From an uncultured Schaedlerella sp. (lineage in GTDB: Bacteria; Bacillota; Clostridia; Lachnospirales; Lachnospiraceae), in contig CAKSAJ010000039.1 in NCBI GenBank assembly GCA_934435195.1, positions 1-18,007 of the forward strand: a DNA stretch of 18,007 bases, written 5' to 3'. A model generated the notes under the pieces. The model was not told the DNA's origin. It searched no databases and worked only from the letters and a program-made list of their open reading frames with translations. A program made the translations under genes and the position numbers. This document shows, in pieces, positions 1 to 7,573 of the stretch (its first letter is position 1; each line of letters begins with the position of its first letter).

Positions 1-25
1 AGCTTAAACAATGAGAGGGAAAAGT

Positions 26-42
26 CCTAACTGGCTGTTAGG
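26..42. other. Short inverted repeat at left edge
   Basis: CCTAAC and GTTAGG (26-31 and 37-42) flank a 5-base loop. A plus-strand reading frame entering from the left edge ends with TAA at 28-30, so this could be the tail of a convergent gene and a weak terminator. There is no clear T-run after it. Little else is recognisable in bases 1-73. Confidence 0.25.
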
Positions 43-73
43 TGTCTTAATCCCTACAACTTATATATTAGGA

Positions 74-150
74 GGAGGACCAATGGGGACGGAGTTTAGT
101 GGCTTTTTGCTTGCAAAAAAGCCACTAAACTCCGTCCCCATTGGTCCTCC
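74..150. repeat. REP-like palindromic element A
   Basis: A long, almost perfect hairpin: the arm 74-110 pairs with 111-150 and differs only by one T near the tip. The inner part runs GGGACGG, a short variable stretch, GGC, a T-run and GC, then the mirror image. It begins a few bases after the stop codon of the SpoIIE-like gene. The T-run lies inside the stem near the loop and no T-tract follows the hairpin on the minus strand, so it is not a textbook Rho-independent terminator, although so strong a stem could still stop or protect the transcript. It belongs to the same family as the elements at 5830, 10921, 12286 and 17851. Confidence 0.85.
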
Positions 151-155
151 TTGTT

Positions 156-2177
156 TTACCTCTTGAAGAGCGTCAAAATGTTTTGACCATCTTTGTACTC
201 ATAAGAAATTTCATCCATTATCTTTTTCACCATAAAGATTCCAAGACCGCCAATTTCACGTTCTTCCAACGGTAAACTAATATCCGGATCTGCTTTTTCT
301 CTAGGATCATATGGGCGTCCATTATCCGTAAACTGCAAGATCACCTGATCATTTGTCGAAGCACATCCGGCCTTAACGCTGGTTGCGCCACTATAATAAA
401 TAATATTAGATAAAATTTCATCCACAACTACATTGATCTGCAAAACTGTTTTTGCCGGAACTTCTGCCTCGGAAAGAATTTTGTCAAAAAACTCTGTCAC
501 CTCCGGCAGTTTGTCCAAAGATGGTTCAATTTTGATTTCTTTCAAATCCGGCAATATATTTTTTATTTCGAGACACAGCATGGTAATATCATCAAATTGT
601 TCGGCCTCGCCGGCAAAAGATTTTACATCTTGATGTACTGCTTCTAACAGCTGACTGCATGAGCCTGTTTTAGCTGTATTAAGAGCAGCTACCATTCTGT
701 CCGTTCCATATAGCGTGTTGGACAAATTGATTGCTTCCGGCACACCATCCGTATAAACAAAGAGCCTGTCACCTGCATTCATTTCCAGCTCATATTCTTT
801 ATATCGAATATCTTCCATACCGGCCAGTACAAATCCATGTTTATCTTTATAAAGCTCAAATTCTCCGTCTTTACGCATAATCACCGGATATTCATGCCCT
901 GCATTTGCACATATCATTTTTCCGGTAGATATTTCCAGAATGCCAAGCCAGACGGTTACAAACATTTCAGCATCGTTATTTTCGCAAAGCTGGTTATTCA
1001 CTTTTTCTAACACGGCTTTCGGAGACAATCCGCTCTGTGTCGCTGATTTGATCAATGTTTTTGAAATCATCATAAACATTGCCGCCGGGACACCTTTACC
1101 GGATACATCTGCCATTACCATTGCTAAATGATCGTCATCCACCAAGAAGAAATCATAAAAATCACCGCCGACTTCTTTTGCAGGAGTCATAGATGCAAAA
1201 ATATCAAATTCATGCCGATCAGGAAATGCCGGGAAAATACATGGAAGCATGGACTCCTGGATATGTTTTGCAACATCTAATTCCGCTCCGATACGTTCCT
1301 TCTCAGCAGTTATTTTTGAGAGATTTGATATGTAATTTTGAATTTCCTCCAACATAAAATTAAAGGAATCGCTCAAAGACTCTATCTCATCTCCGGTCTT
1401 GATTTCTATACGCTGATTTTCAAAGTTATTTGTCTCTGTGATTTCCTGTGTAAAATCAGTAAGCTTTCCAATCGGTTTTGTCACCATCTTTCTAACGAAG
1501 AAAATGTAAGCGACAATGGTCAACCCAATAATTGCAAAAGAAATTAACAGCATATTGGTCAGCACAGAAATTAAGTATGCCCTTACTTCACTCATATCAA
1601 GTATATACTGAATTTCTGCGATTGCATTTCCTGATTCATCAAGGATAACCGATACCCCTGTATAGTTGTATCCATAATCATTATCCGTGACAAGGGGTTT
1701 ATCAAGTCCCTTATTCTCCGAATATCTTTGCCAGATGGTGATATACTTCTCCATATCTGCCGGGTCATCCGGATTCGCCGCATCAACATAAAGGATATCG
1801 CTTCCGTAAGGAATCTGGTTTGCAGGATCATCTCCCATTTCTTCGACCATAGCGTCAATATAAAAACAAACACTGTCTTCATCCGGAACTACAAGCGAAA
1901 GAAACGTAACATTACCATCTTTTTTCAGCTGGTTGAAAAGTTTGCACATTTTCTGATACTCCGGCGTCTGATTTCCGCCATCCGAGAGAATTGTTTTTAC
2001 ATCTTCTACATTAATCATCGCAGCTATCGCATTACAGTTTGTCATCACACGATTCGCACACATTTCCTCAAGGTAGGATTTCGACGTTGCATAACTAAAA
2101 AGTGATGTCGCAATTGTAAGTATCAAGCCTACAATCCCCAGTGAAATGATAAATTTAGGCAAAAGTTTCATTTTCAT
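156..2177 (-). CDS. Membrane SpoIIE/RsbU-type PP2C phosphatase with HAMP and C-terminal HATPase domain
   Basis: Likely a receptor-type serine phosphatase that dephosphorylates a STAS protein, 673 residues. Visible order: TM helix about 8-30, extracytoplasmic sensor about 31-202, TM helix about 203-228, HAMP about 229-283, the AKHIQESMLP linker typical of RsbU-like proteins, PP2C/SpoIIE domain about 320-535, then an RsbW-like HATPase about 545-673. Metal-binding acidic motifs are present: GGD 337-339, DVSGKG 357-362, YTDG 475-478 and FDD 528-530. The HATPase keeps an N box (DEILSN 586-591), DNG 618-620 and GGLGI 643-647, so ATP binding looks intact. Kinase-like and phosphatase modules therefore sit on one chain. 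It is the last gene of a five-gene operon, 12 bases after the GNAT gene, whose TAG stop overlaps the GGAGG ribosome site. The ligand of the sensor is unknown. Confidence 0.93.
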   Translation of the reverse strand: MKMKLLPKFIISLGIVGLILTIATSLFSYATSKSYLEEMCANRVMTNCNAIAAMINVEDVKTILSDGGNQTPEYQKMCKLFNQLKKDGNVTFLSLVVPDEDSVCFYIDAMVEEMGDDPANQIPYGSDILYVDAANPDDPADMEKYITIWQRYSENKGLDKPLVTDNDYGYNYTGVSVILDESGNAIAEIQYILDMSEVRAYLISVLTNMLLISFAIIGLTIVAYIFFVRKMVTKPIGKLTDFTQEITETNNFENQRIEIKTGDEIESLSDSFNFMLEEIQNYISNLSKITAEKERIGAELDVAKHIQESMLPCIFPAFPDRHEFDIFASMTPAKEVGGDFYDFFLVDDDHLAMVMADVSGKGVPAAMFMMISKTLIKSATQSGLSPKAVLEKVNNQLCENNDAEMFVTVWLGILEISTGKMICANAGHEYPVIMRKDGEFELYKDKHGFVLAGMEDIRYKEYELEMNAGDRLFVYTDGVPEAINLSNTLYGTDRMVAALNTAKTGSCSQLLEAVHQDVKSFAGEAEQFDDITMLCLEIKNILPDLKEIKIEPSLDKLPEVTEFFDKILSEAEVPAKTVLQINVVVDEILSNIIYYSGATSVKAGCASTNDQVILQFTDNGRPYDPREKADPDISLPLEEREIGGLGIFMVKKIMDEISYEYKDGQNILTLFKR

Positions 2178-2189
2178 CCTTCATCCCTC

Positions 2190-2777
2190 CTAAAGTAATT
2201 TGTAGTAAATCTCCGCATCGCAGCTGCATCTTCCTTTACAATGAGGACAGATTAATTCCATATCATCGTACCAAATTTTTTTCGTTTCCGTTAAATAGCT
2301 GAACTCACACTTTGCAAGCGTTTTTCCTAGCGGGAGGAATCCCCCGGGTCTCCAGCATACAATGAAGGTAATGTCTATACCAAGCGTTTTCATTTCCTTC
2401 AATATAAACCGCATCATTTCTACCGCAAGCTCATTTCCCCGATATTCCTTCTTGATTCCTACAGACTGTATCTTTCCCACTTTTTTATTGAAATCGGAAT
2501 ATACCTCACGGAATACATTTATATCTAATTTTGAATATGTTGCTATCTCTTCTTCATTTGTAAGAAAATAATAAATATACCCAATTGTTTCATCCTTTTC
2601 ATTTTTCAGTAAATAGAAAAACTTTTCTTGATCATTAAGCGTTGCAGCAATTTCCTCTGTTGGATAAAGATTCTTTCCCACACATTCATCGCTCAAAAAA
2701 CTCGCTTCCTCAATTTCTTCTTTTTTCAGTGGTCTAAGATAAAATCTCATTCCATTTTCAAGAGTAATCGTATACAT
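2190..2777 (-). CDS. GNAT-family N-acetyltransferase with cysteine-rich C-terminal tail
   Basis: A 195-residue protein with a GNAT acetyl-CoA-binding signature: VGIKKEYRGNELA at 106-118 resembles motif A (V-G-I...R-G-x-x-x-A). The family transfers an acetyl group from acetyl-CoA to an amine; the acceptor here cannot be read from sequence. The last 20 residues hold a Cys/His cluster (C177, H179, C180, C184, C186) followed by an aromatic end, which could bind a metal. The ATG shares its A with the TAA stop of the methyltransferase gene (TAATG), so translation is probably coupled. It is the fourth gene of the STAS/MATE operon. The acetyltransferase fold is fairly sure; the role in the operon is unknown. 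Confidence 0.8.
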   Translation of the reverse strand: MYTITLENGMRFYLRPLKKEEIEEASFLSDECVGKNLYPTEEIAATLNDQEKFFYLLKNEKDETIGYIYYFLTNEEEIATYSKLDINVFREVYSDFNKKVGKIQSVGIKKEYRGNELAVEMMRFILKEMKTLGIDITFIVCWRPGGFLPLGKTLAKCEFSYLTETKKIWYDDMELICPHCKGRCSCDAEIYYKLL

Positions 2778-3637
2778 TATTCACCGTCTTTCGTGCAAGT
2801 CAATATTTTTATTCCCATAGAGATTGTTGATTTCTTCTGCAGAATTAGACGTTTTAAAGTCTTATAATGACAATCCAGCCATTCTGCCCACGATTTATAT
2901 TCTTCATTTTCCGGCTCTGACTCTAAAAGTAACAATACATCTTCCGGGAGATAGCTAAAAAAAGTGGTAAAGATTGCTTTTTTCTTTTCACGTTCTCTTC
3001 CTGATGCCGAAACACACTCATGCCAGACACAGATATTTTCATATCCACACTCCGGAAGTATACTGCAAATACTTGCTCCGACCTCACGATTGCCTGAATA
3101 TTTATCTTTCCTCAACATTTCCAAAAACTCGCCCAACAGCCCTTGTTTATCATGGCTCAAATAGAAAGCCGAATCATTTGCCTCGATAATAACTAATTTC
3201 CCTTCTGTTTTCAGAAATGGACGAATGGATACAAGTAATTTATTCACATCGCATAAGTGCATTAAAACAAATGAAAGATAAATCACATCAAATCCATCTA
3301 TCTGTTCTGTCTTCATTATGGCACGAAGTTTTTCTGTAAAATCATCTGCTTCCACATCAAACGCATAGAACGAAAATTTTTCATCACCATAAGATTGTTG
3401 TGCTTTTGTGGCAAGTTTCTCATTATATTCCAGTCCGAGCACTCGTGATACTGCCTCCGAAGAAAAACGTTCCACTGTTTTCATTCCATCGTTACATCCG
3501 ATATCAAGCACAGCTAAATTTTGTCTTTCAGAAAAAATCTGCTTAAAAACAGGAGTCTCATAGCACGCCAGGAGGTTGTTTTGAATACGAAGTCTTTCCA
3601 TTTCTGTTTTTTCCTGAAAAACAAGTTGATTTTGCAC
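2777..3637 (-). CDS. Class I SAM-dependent methyltransferase
   Basis: A 286-residue protein with a Rossmann-type SAM-binding motif I (VLDIGCNDG, residues 43-51), an acidic residue ending beta 2 (E70), a motif near D94, and the FDVIYLSFVLMHL segment (116-128) typical of post-motif II in small-molecule methyltransferases. The C-terminal third has no recognised motif. The start is a GTG at 3637 preceded by AAGGAG at 8 bases; that site overlaps the TAA stop of the MATE gene. The 3' end overlaps the GNAT start by one base. The substrate is unknown. Position between a transporter and an acetyltransferase suggests that one small molecule or one protein is modified twice, but that is inference. Confidence 0.85.
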   Translation of the reverse strand: MQNQLVFQEKTEMERLRIQNNLLACYETPVFKQIFSERQNLAVLDIGCNDGMKTVERFSSEAVSRVLGLEYNEKLATKAQQSYGDEKFSFYAFDVEADDFTEKLRAIMKTEQIDGFDVIYLSFVLMHLCDVNKLLVSIRPFLKTEGKLVIIEANDSAFYLSHDKQGLLGEFLEMLRKDKYSGNREVGASICSILPECGYENICVWHECVSASGREREKKKAIFTTFFSYLPEDVLLLLESEPENEEYKSWAEWLDCHYKTLKRLILQKKSTISMGIKILTCTKDGE

Positions 3638-3649
3638 TGCTGTTTCTCC

Positions 3650-5377
3650 TTAAATAATCAAATATAAGTTGTTAAATATCATTTTCCGCTGATAATCGCA
3701 GTATTTTGTTTTCTTTTGAATAAGCTTTAATACGCCGGAATCTATCTCGTCCCCATCGGACTCAAAAGGATTATACAGACTGACATTGTCACGGATACGA
3801 AGAATATAGTCGCCGTCCTTTTCCAGCAGTTTGATTGAAATATAATACTCCTTGTTCGACGCACTTCTATTACTCAGTCCATATTTAATGATATTTAGCA
3901 GAATCTCTTCACAAATAAAGTTGATGACAAATGCCTGCTTTATTCCGATTTCCCACTCCTCACAAATCCGTTCAAGGTCTTCGGATATCTGTGTCATGCT
4001 TTCTGTCTCTATGCGGTAACTACACTCCATACATTTCCCTGTTATTCCGTATTTTTCTGACACATATTTCTTAGATGAATGGAATATATATACAATAACA
4101 ATGCCCACTGTGCAAAAAATTTCTGTACATACATAAGAAGCAGAAAGACCGACAATAGTTTCTCTTGGAATCAATATTATACCACTCACAAGCAACAGGA
4201 AACAATTTCGAATCACGGACATTGCCCCTGCAAGTTTTGCTCTTTCAATGGATTGCCAGAACGCTGTAATGATCATATTAATTCCCATAAATATCATACT
4301 AAGTGCAAATAATTTCATTGCCATAGAAGCATTTTCAACAGCACTTATGTCCCTGATGCCGAAAAATTTTAAAATAAGATTTGAAAATACTGCACATAAG
4401 GCTGCAAGAACACCGCCACCGAAAACAGCAACCATCAATGCTTTTCTAAGTACAATAAAAATACCGTCCACATCCGATTCACCCACGAAAAATGACGTTA
4501 CCGTTGAGAGTGCTCCCGATGCTCCTTCAAATATGCCTGCCGGAATTGTGCTAACCGTATAAATCACGCCATAAATGGCGACATAAATTGCTCCTGATTC
4601 ACCACCATATCTAAGAAGTAGTGTATTGAACACAAGCATAACAACCGCACCGAAAATATTTGCAGACCCCATACCAAACCCATTGTATACAAATTTCCAA
4701 ACGTCTGAAATTGATGGGCAAGCTAATCGAAGCTTTAATAATCTGTCTTTTTTCATAAAATGAATCAACAACACGAGAACACCTAATGTTTCTGCAATGC
4801 AAAGAGATCCAGATGCACCAATGATTCCTATACCAAGTACCTTCATAAAAAACAGATCCAAAGAAAGATTGGTCAGGATTACGATAGCTGATGCGACAGC
4901 TGCAAGCTTAGGATCACTGTCCGTACGAACAGATACCGACAGAATATGGTACATTACAAATATAGGAGCTGACCACATGACAACTGTGAGATACTGTTCT
5001 GCCAGAGGATAGAGTTCCTTAGTTACTCCTAAGAAAGAAAAATATGCATCCTTGAAAAGAATCGGGCACAGACACAACACGCCAATAATAAGCCCCACCC
5101 CAAGCTGGGAATGAAACACACGATTTGCACCACGAATATCTGATGCTCCCAGAAGTCTGCCAATCTGTACATTTGCACCTACCCCTATCGTAATACCAAA
5201 CAATGCATACAATAAAAAGACTGGTGTAGAAATATTGGCAACTGCAAGACCTTCTGCTCCTACCAGATTGCCTACAAGAGCCGCATCCACAATCGTGCAA
5301 ATTGTTATTGCAAGGGACGCACAAATGCCCCATATTAAAAAATATCTATATGCGTCACTCGCAAATTTTGTATCCAT
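3650..5377 (-). CDS. MATE-family transporter fused to C-terminal RsbW-like HATPase domain
   Basis: A 575-residue protein. Residues about 1-440 form a MATE (multidrug and toxic compound extrusion) transporter, with many hydrophobic helices and the early GNLVGAEGLAVANIS and GIGVGANVQIGRLLG-type helices of the family, which exports substrates by Na+ or H+ antiport. Residues about 445-575 are a cytoplasmic HATPase of the RsbW/SpoIIAB type: N box CEEILLN at 489-495 and RDNVS at 529-533. The usual DxG and GLG lid motifs are altered: DNG has become DNVS and the G2 box reads DSGVLKL (546-552). ATP binding may therefore be weak or lost while the protein-binding face stays. Normal MATE proteins are about 450 residues, so this is a true fusion. 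The start has GTGAGG upstream. It is the second gene, 63 bases after the STAS gene. Confidence 0.92.
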   Translation of the reverse strand: MDTKFASDAYRYFLIWGICASLAITICTIVDAALVGNLVGAEGLAVANISTPVFLLYALFGITIGVGANVQIGRLLGASDIRGANRVFHSQLGVGLIIGVLCLCPILFKDAYFSFLGVTKELYPLAEQYLTVVMWSAPIFVMYHILSVSVRTDSDPKLAAVASAIVILTNLSLDLFFMKVLGIGIIGASGSLCIAETLGVLVLLIHFMKKDRLLKLRLACPSISDVWKFVYNGFGMGSANIFGAVVMLVFNTLLLRYGGESGAIYVAIYGVIYTVSTIPAGIFEGASGALSTVTSFFVGESDVDGIFIVLRKALMVAVFGGGVLAALCAVFSNLILKFFGIRDISAVENASMAMKLFALSMIFMGINMIITAFWQSIERAKLAGAMSVIRNCFLLLVSGIILIPRETIVGLSASYVCTEIFCTVGIVIVYIFHSSKKYVSEKYGITGKCMECSYRIETESMTQISEDLERICEEWEIGIKQAFVINFICEEILLNIIKYGLSNRSASNKEYYISIKLLEKDGDYILRIRDNVSLYNPFESDGDEIDSGVLKLIQKKTKYCDYQRKMIFNNLYLII

Positions 5378-5440
5378 AAACGCCTCACAAATTCTTTAAT
5401 CCGCAAAATCCTATTCCTCATTTTTTCTTTTGCAGAAGTC

Positions 5441-5737
5441 TTACTCGATTGTTAAAATATCAGAAAATCCAGTAACTTCAAATATCTCAGAAATTGTTTC
5501 ATTTGCATTGCGTACTATCATCTCACCTTGCTTGTTCATTATCTTTTGCGCTGTAAGAAGCACGCGAAGTCCTGCGGATGAAAGATATTCCAAATCAACA
5601 AGGTCCAATATCAGCATTTCCACCCCATCTATATTCTGTTTCAGTTCTGCTTCAAACTGAGGGGCTGTAGTTGTATCCAATCGTCCTTGGATAGCAAAAA
5701 TCAATTCATTTCCATTTTTTGTTTTCTTTATTTCCAT
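5441..5737 (-). CDS. STAS-domain anti-sigma factor antagonist (SpoIIAA/RsbV-like)
   Basis: A complete 98-residue single STAS domain. The phosphoacceptor loop reads DLEYLSSAGLRVLL (48-61); by alignment with SpoIIAA the phosphorylated serine is S54. Such proteins are phosphorylated by RsbW/SpoIIAB-like kinases, dephosphorylated by SpoIIE/RsbU-like phosphatases, and bind a partner only when unphosphorylated. Both activities or their folds are encoded in the same operon. The ATG has GGAGAG seven bases upstream and a promoter at 5773-5801. No sigma factor gene is visible nearby, so the regulated partner is probably the transporter-linked HATPase or a factor elsewhere. Confidence 0.93.
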   Translation of the reverse strand: MEIKKTKNGNELIFAIQGRLDTTTAPQFEAELKQNIDGVEMLILDLVDLEYLSSAGLRVLLTAQKIMNKQGEMIVRNANETISEIFEVTGFSDILTIE

Positions 5738-5772
5738 AACCGTTCTCTCCTTTTTTCAGTATAATTATAATT

Positions 5773-5801
5773 ATTTTAACACCTTTCCTGGCTAAAGCCA
5801 A
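5773..5801 (-). promoter_or_regulatory. Putative vegetative promoter of the STAS/MATE operon
   Basis: On the minus strand, TTGGCT (-35, 5796-5801) and TAAAAT (-10, 5773-5778) are separated by exactly 17 bases, with an extended TG one base before the -10. The -35 lies inside a small TGGCTTTAGCCA palindrome. Transcription would start about 30 bases before the STAS ATG. Found by eye only. Confidence 0.5.
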
Positions 5802-5829
5802 TAACAGAGACGAAATTTTTTCAGCCAAT

Positions 5830-5929
5830 AGGGACGGAGTTTTGAAGCCAACAGGGACGGAGTTTCCGGCTCTTTTTGCTTGCAAAAAAGAGCCGGAAAA
5901 CTCCGTCCCCGTTGGCTTCCCCCGTCCCT
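5830..5929. repeat. REP-like palindromic element B (nested)
   Basis: Two GGGACGG units lie on the left (from 5831 and 5854) and two CCGTCCC units on the right (ending near 5909 and 5928). Inner arms about 5845-5877 pair with about 5882-5919 across a T-rich/A-rich tip; the outer GGGACGG also pairs, but the sequence between the units is only partly complementary. It lies 3' of the alkyltransferase-like gene and upstream of the STAS operon promoter, so it separates two operons. It is related to the elements at 74, 10921, 12286 and 17851. Confidence 0.8.
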
Positions 5930-5934
5930 GCTAG

Positions 5935-6555
5935 TCACATCTGATACTTTTTCAGATCCACCTTTCCATCTATAACTTCCACACCATCTTCTCTCAAAAG
6001 TTCTGCCTGCACATCCGCTCCGCCAAATGCAAATGCTCCGGCAAGTTCTCCTTTTGCATTCACAACACGGAAACATGGAATGTGCTCTGGATCTGGATTC
6101 TTGTGAAGTGCATTTCCAACAGCTCTGGACATTTTTTCATTTCCTGCCATCTTCGCAACCTGACTATAAGTTGCCACATGCCCTTTCGGAATCTGTTTCA
6201 CAGCCTCATAGATTCTTTTCGTAGGGCTGTCTGTCACAAGGTCATAGCTCTCACCGATCATCTGTTTAATATCCTTATCAGGAACAGATCCATCCAAAAT
6301 AATTGTATTCCAATGCTCTTTGTTCTGATGATATCCTGGAATTACCGATGGATACGCTGCACGCCAGAAATCTCTCCATCTAAAATCAGTCTTTACATTC
6401 AAGCAAATCTTTTCGTCTTTTTCATAGATCCACAAAAATATCTTTTTACTTGGCTTTACACGGATTACTTGCCATCGTTGGTCTTTGAAGGGTCTGTCTT
6501 CGTAGCTGTCCTGAAAAGTCAGGCCATAAGCAACTGCTTCCTCTCTTGTTTTCAT
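5935..6555 (-). CDS. YjbR/MmcQ-like domain fused to MGMT/alkyltransferase-like domain
   Basis: A 206-residue two-domain protein. Residues about 1-108 look like the MmcQ/YjbR (CyaY-like DNA-binding) family: RWQVIRVKPSKKIF and, near the end, NKEHWNTIILDG. Residues about 112-206 are an O6-alkylguanine-DNA alkyltransferase C-domain: GHVATYSQVA (125-134), the arginine-finger segment SRAVGNALHKNP with R144, then IPCFRVV (159-165). The acceptor cysteine C161 is kept, but the conserved next histidine (PCHRV) is F162, and the triad glutamate position appears to be D190. It could be a repair methyltransferase with altered chemistry or a lesion-sensing protein. ATL proteins instead replace the cysteine, usually with Trp. 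A GGTGAG site precedes the ATG. It appears monocistronic, with element B downstream. Confidence 0.88.
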   Translation of the reverse strand: MKTREEAVAYGLTFQDSYEDRPFKDQRWQVIRVKPSKKIFLWIYEKDEKICLNVKTDFRWRDFWRAAYPSVIPGYHQNKEHWNTIILDGSVPDKDIKQMIGESYDLVTDSPTKRIYEAVKQIPKGHVATYSQVAKMAGNEKMSRAVGNALHKNPDPEHIPCFRVVNAKGELAGAFAFGGADVQAELLREDGVEVIDGKVDLKKYQM

Positions 6556-6622
6556 CTTATCTCACCACTCTTTTTTTATTTACTCTAAGCATAAAGGATA
6601 TTTTCCAAAATGAACACCCCTT

Positions 6623-6696
6623 GGAGCAAAGTTTGTCACCTATTAGAAACGTGCACCGCAAGGCACACGTAAAAAAACAGGAACAAACTCTGCTCC
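6623..6696. repeat. Nested inverted repeats, possible structured RNA
   Basis: GGAGCA-A-AGTTTGT (6623-6636) is complementary to ACAAACT-C-TGCTCC (6683-6696) with one mismatch over 14 bases. Between them ACGTG and CACGT (about 6650-6670) form an inner hairpin. The right arm is also part of the terminator at 6671-6705, so on the plus strand the two structures would compete. No coding region is seen in 6556-6720. Confidence 0.45.
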
Positions 6697-6705
6697 TGTT
6701 TTTTT
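6671..6705. terminator. Bidirectional Rho-independent terminator
   Basis: Seven A, then AACAGGA...TCCTGTT (6676-6682 with 6694-6700) around an 11-base loop, then a T7 run. The symmetric A and T runs give a U-tail in either direction. On the minus strand it sits directly after the stop codon of the SDR gene and should end that transcript before the alkyltransferase-like gene. Confidence 0.85.
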
Positions 6706-6720
6706 AACTATATTATGTTC

Positions 6721-7479
6721 TTACAGCATAGCTCCAAAATCTGTTATAATTGCCTGTCCTGTAATCGCCTTTGATTCATCACTTGCAAAGAACAAAATTA
6801 CATTTGCTACGTCTTCCGCTGTACAAGATGGCGTTCTAAGATTGCTGTGTGTTGACATTGCACCAATCATATCCGGATCAAGTGCTGCCGGATTTGTTCC
6901 TGTTGTCATTGGTGTAATAATATTTCCCGGGCAGATTGCATTACAACGAATGCCTGTTGCCTGGAAACGAAGTGCTGTATGCTTTGTCACACCTACGATT
7001 GCTGCTTTTGATGCTACATAAGCAGCTCCGCCGCATCCCTTTACTCCGGCAATAGAAGCAACATTTACGATAGATGCTCCTGCCTGCATCTTCTGTGCTG
7101 CTGCACGCATGCAGCGCATAGTTCCTTTTTCGTTCGTCTCTACGATACGATCAAGATCTTCGTCTGAGAATCGATCGATTGGTTTCAATCCTTCCTCAAG
7201 GATTCCTGCGTTATTCACAAGAATGTCTACCTTGCCATACTTTTCAATCACGAGATCCATCAGTCGCTCCGGATCTCCTTTCTTCGAGATATCTGTTGAA
7301 ACAGCATAAACTTCTCCGCCTGCTGCCTTAATCTCTTCTGCTACTTTCTCCAGCGCAGCCTCTCTTCTTGCTGTGATAACAACAGTTGCGCCTTCTTTAG
7401 CGAACATTTTTGCTGTTGCTTCTCCAACCCCTGAGTTACCTCCTGTAATAATAGCTACTTTACCTTTCAAACGATCCAT
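6721..7479 (-). CDS. Classical SDR-family NAD(P)-dependent oxidoreductase
   Basis: A 252-residue enzyme, the usual length for classical short-chain dehydrogenases. The cofactor motif TGGNSGVG is at 12-19, NNAG at 89-92, and the catalytic tetrad is visible as N116, S142, Y154 and K158 (YVASK). Arginines after beta 2 (ARRE, 37-40) favour NADP(H) over NAD(H), though not decisively. It interconverts an alcohol and a ketone. Hydroxysteroid dehydrogenases and 3-oxoacyl reductases share this fold, and the substrate cannot be assigned. The ATG has GGAGG nine bases upstream and its own promoter (7512-7540). It lies 94 bases after the flavin-reductase fusion gene and ends at a strong terminator. Confidence 0.93.
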   Translation of the reverse strand: MDRLKGKVAIITGGNSGVGEATAKMFAKEGATVVITARREAALEKVAEEIKAAGGEVYAVSTDISKKGDPERLMDLVIEKYGKVDILVNNAGILEEGLKPIDRFSDEDLDRIVETNEKGTMRCMRAAAQKMQAGASIVNVASIAGVKGCGGAAYVASKAAIVGVTKHTALRFQATGIRCNAICPGNIITPMTTGTNPAALDPDMIGAMSTHSNLRTPSCTAEDVANVILFFASDESKAITGQAIITDFGAML

Positions 7480-7511
7480 TTCAAAGATCCTCCTTTGTTG
7501 TTATAGGTAAA

Positions 7512-7540
7512 ATTATACAATTTTTCTTTCTGTTTTTCAA
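7512..7540 (-). promoter_or_regulatory. Putative promoter of the SDR gene
   Basis: On the minus strand TTGAAA (7535-7540) and a perfect TATAAT (7512-7517) are separated by 17 bases. The -10 is about 30 bases before the ATG of the SDR gene. This suggests that the SDR gene is transcribed independently of the larger gene behind it. Confidence 0.7.
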
Positions 7541-7573
7541 TCTCTTTATATACATTCTACATTTTAATATAAC

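Noticed and set aside
74..150. Elements A, B, C and E as ordinary Rho-independent terminators
   Set aside because: The T-run is inside the stem near the loop, no T-tract follows, and element E lies upstream of a promoter. They may affect transcript ends but are better described as a repeat family.
6721..7479. Naming the SDR as a bile-acid hydroxysteroid dehydrogenase
   Set aside because: The fold and catalytic residues fit, but no substrate-specific motif can be read and no bai gene set is present.
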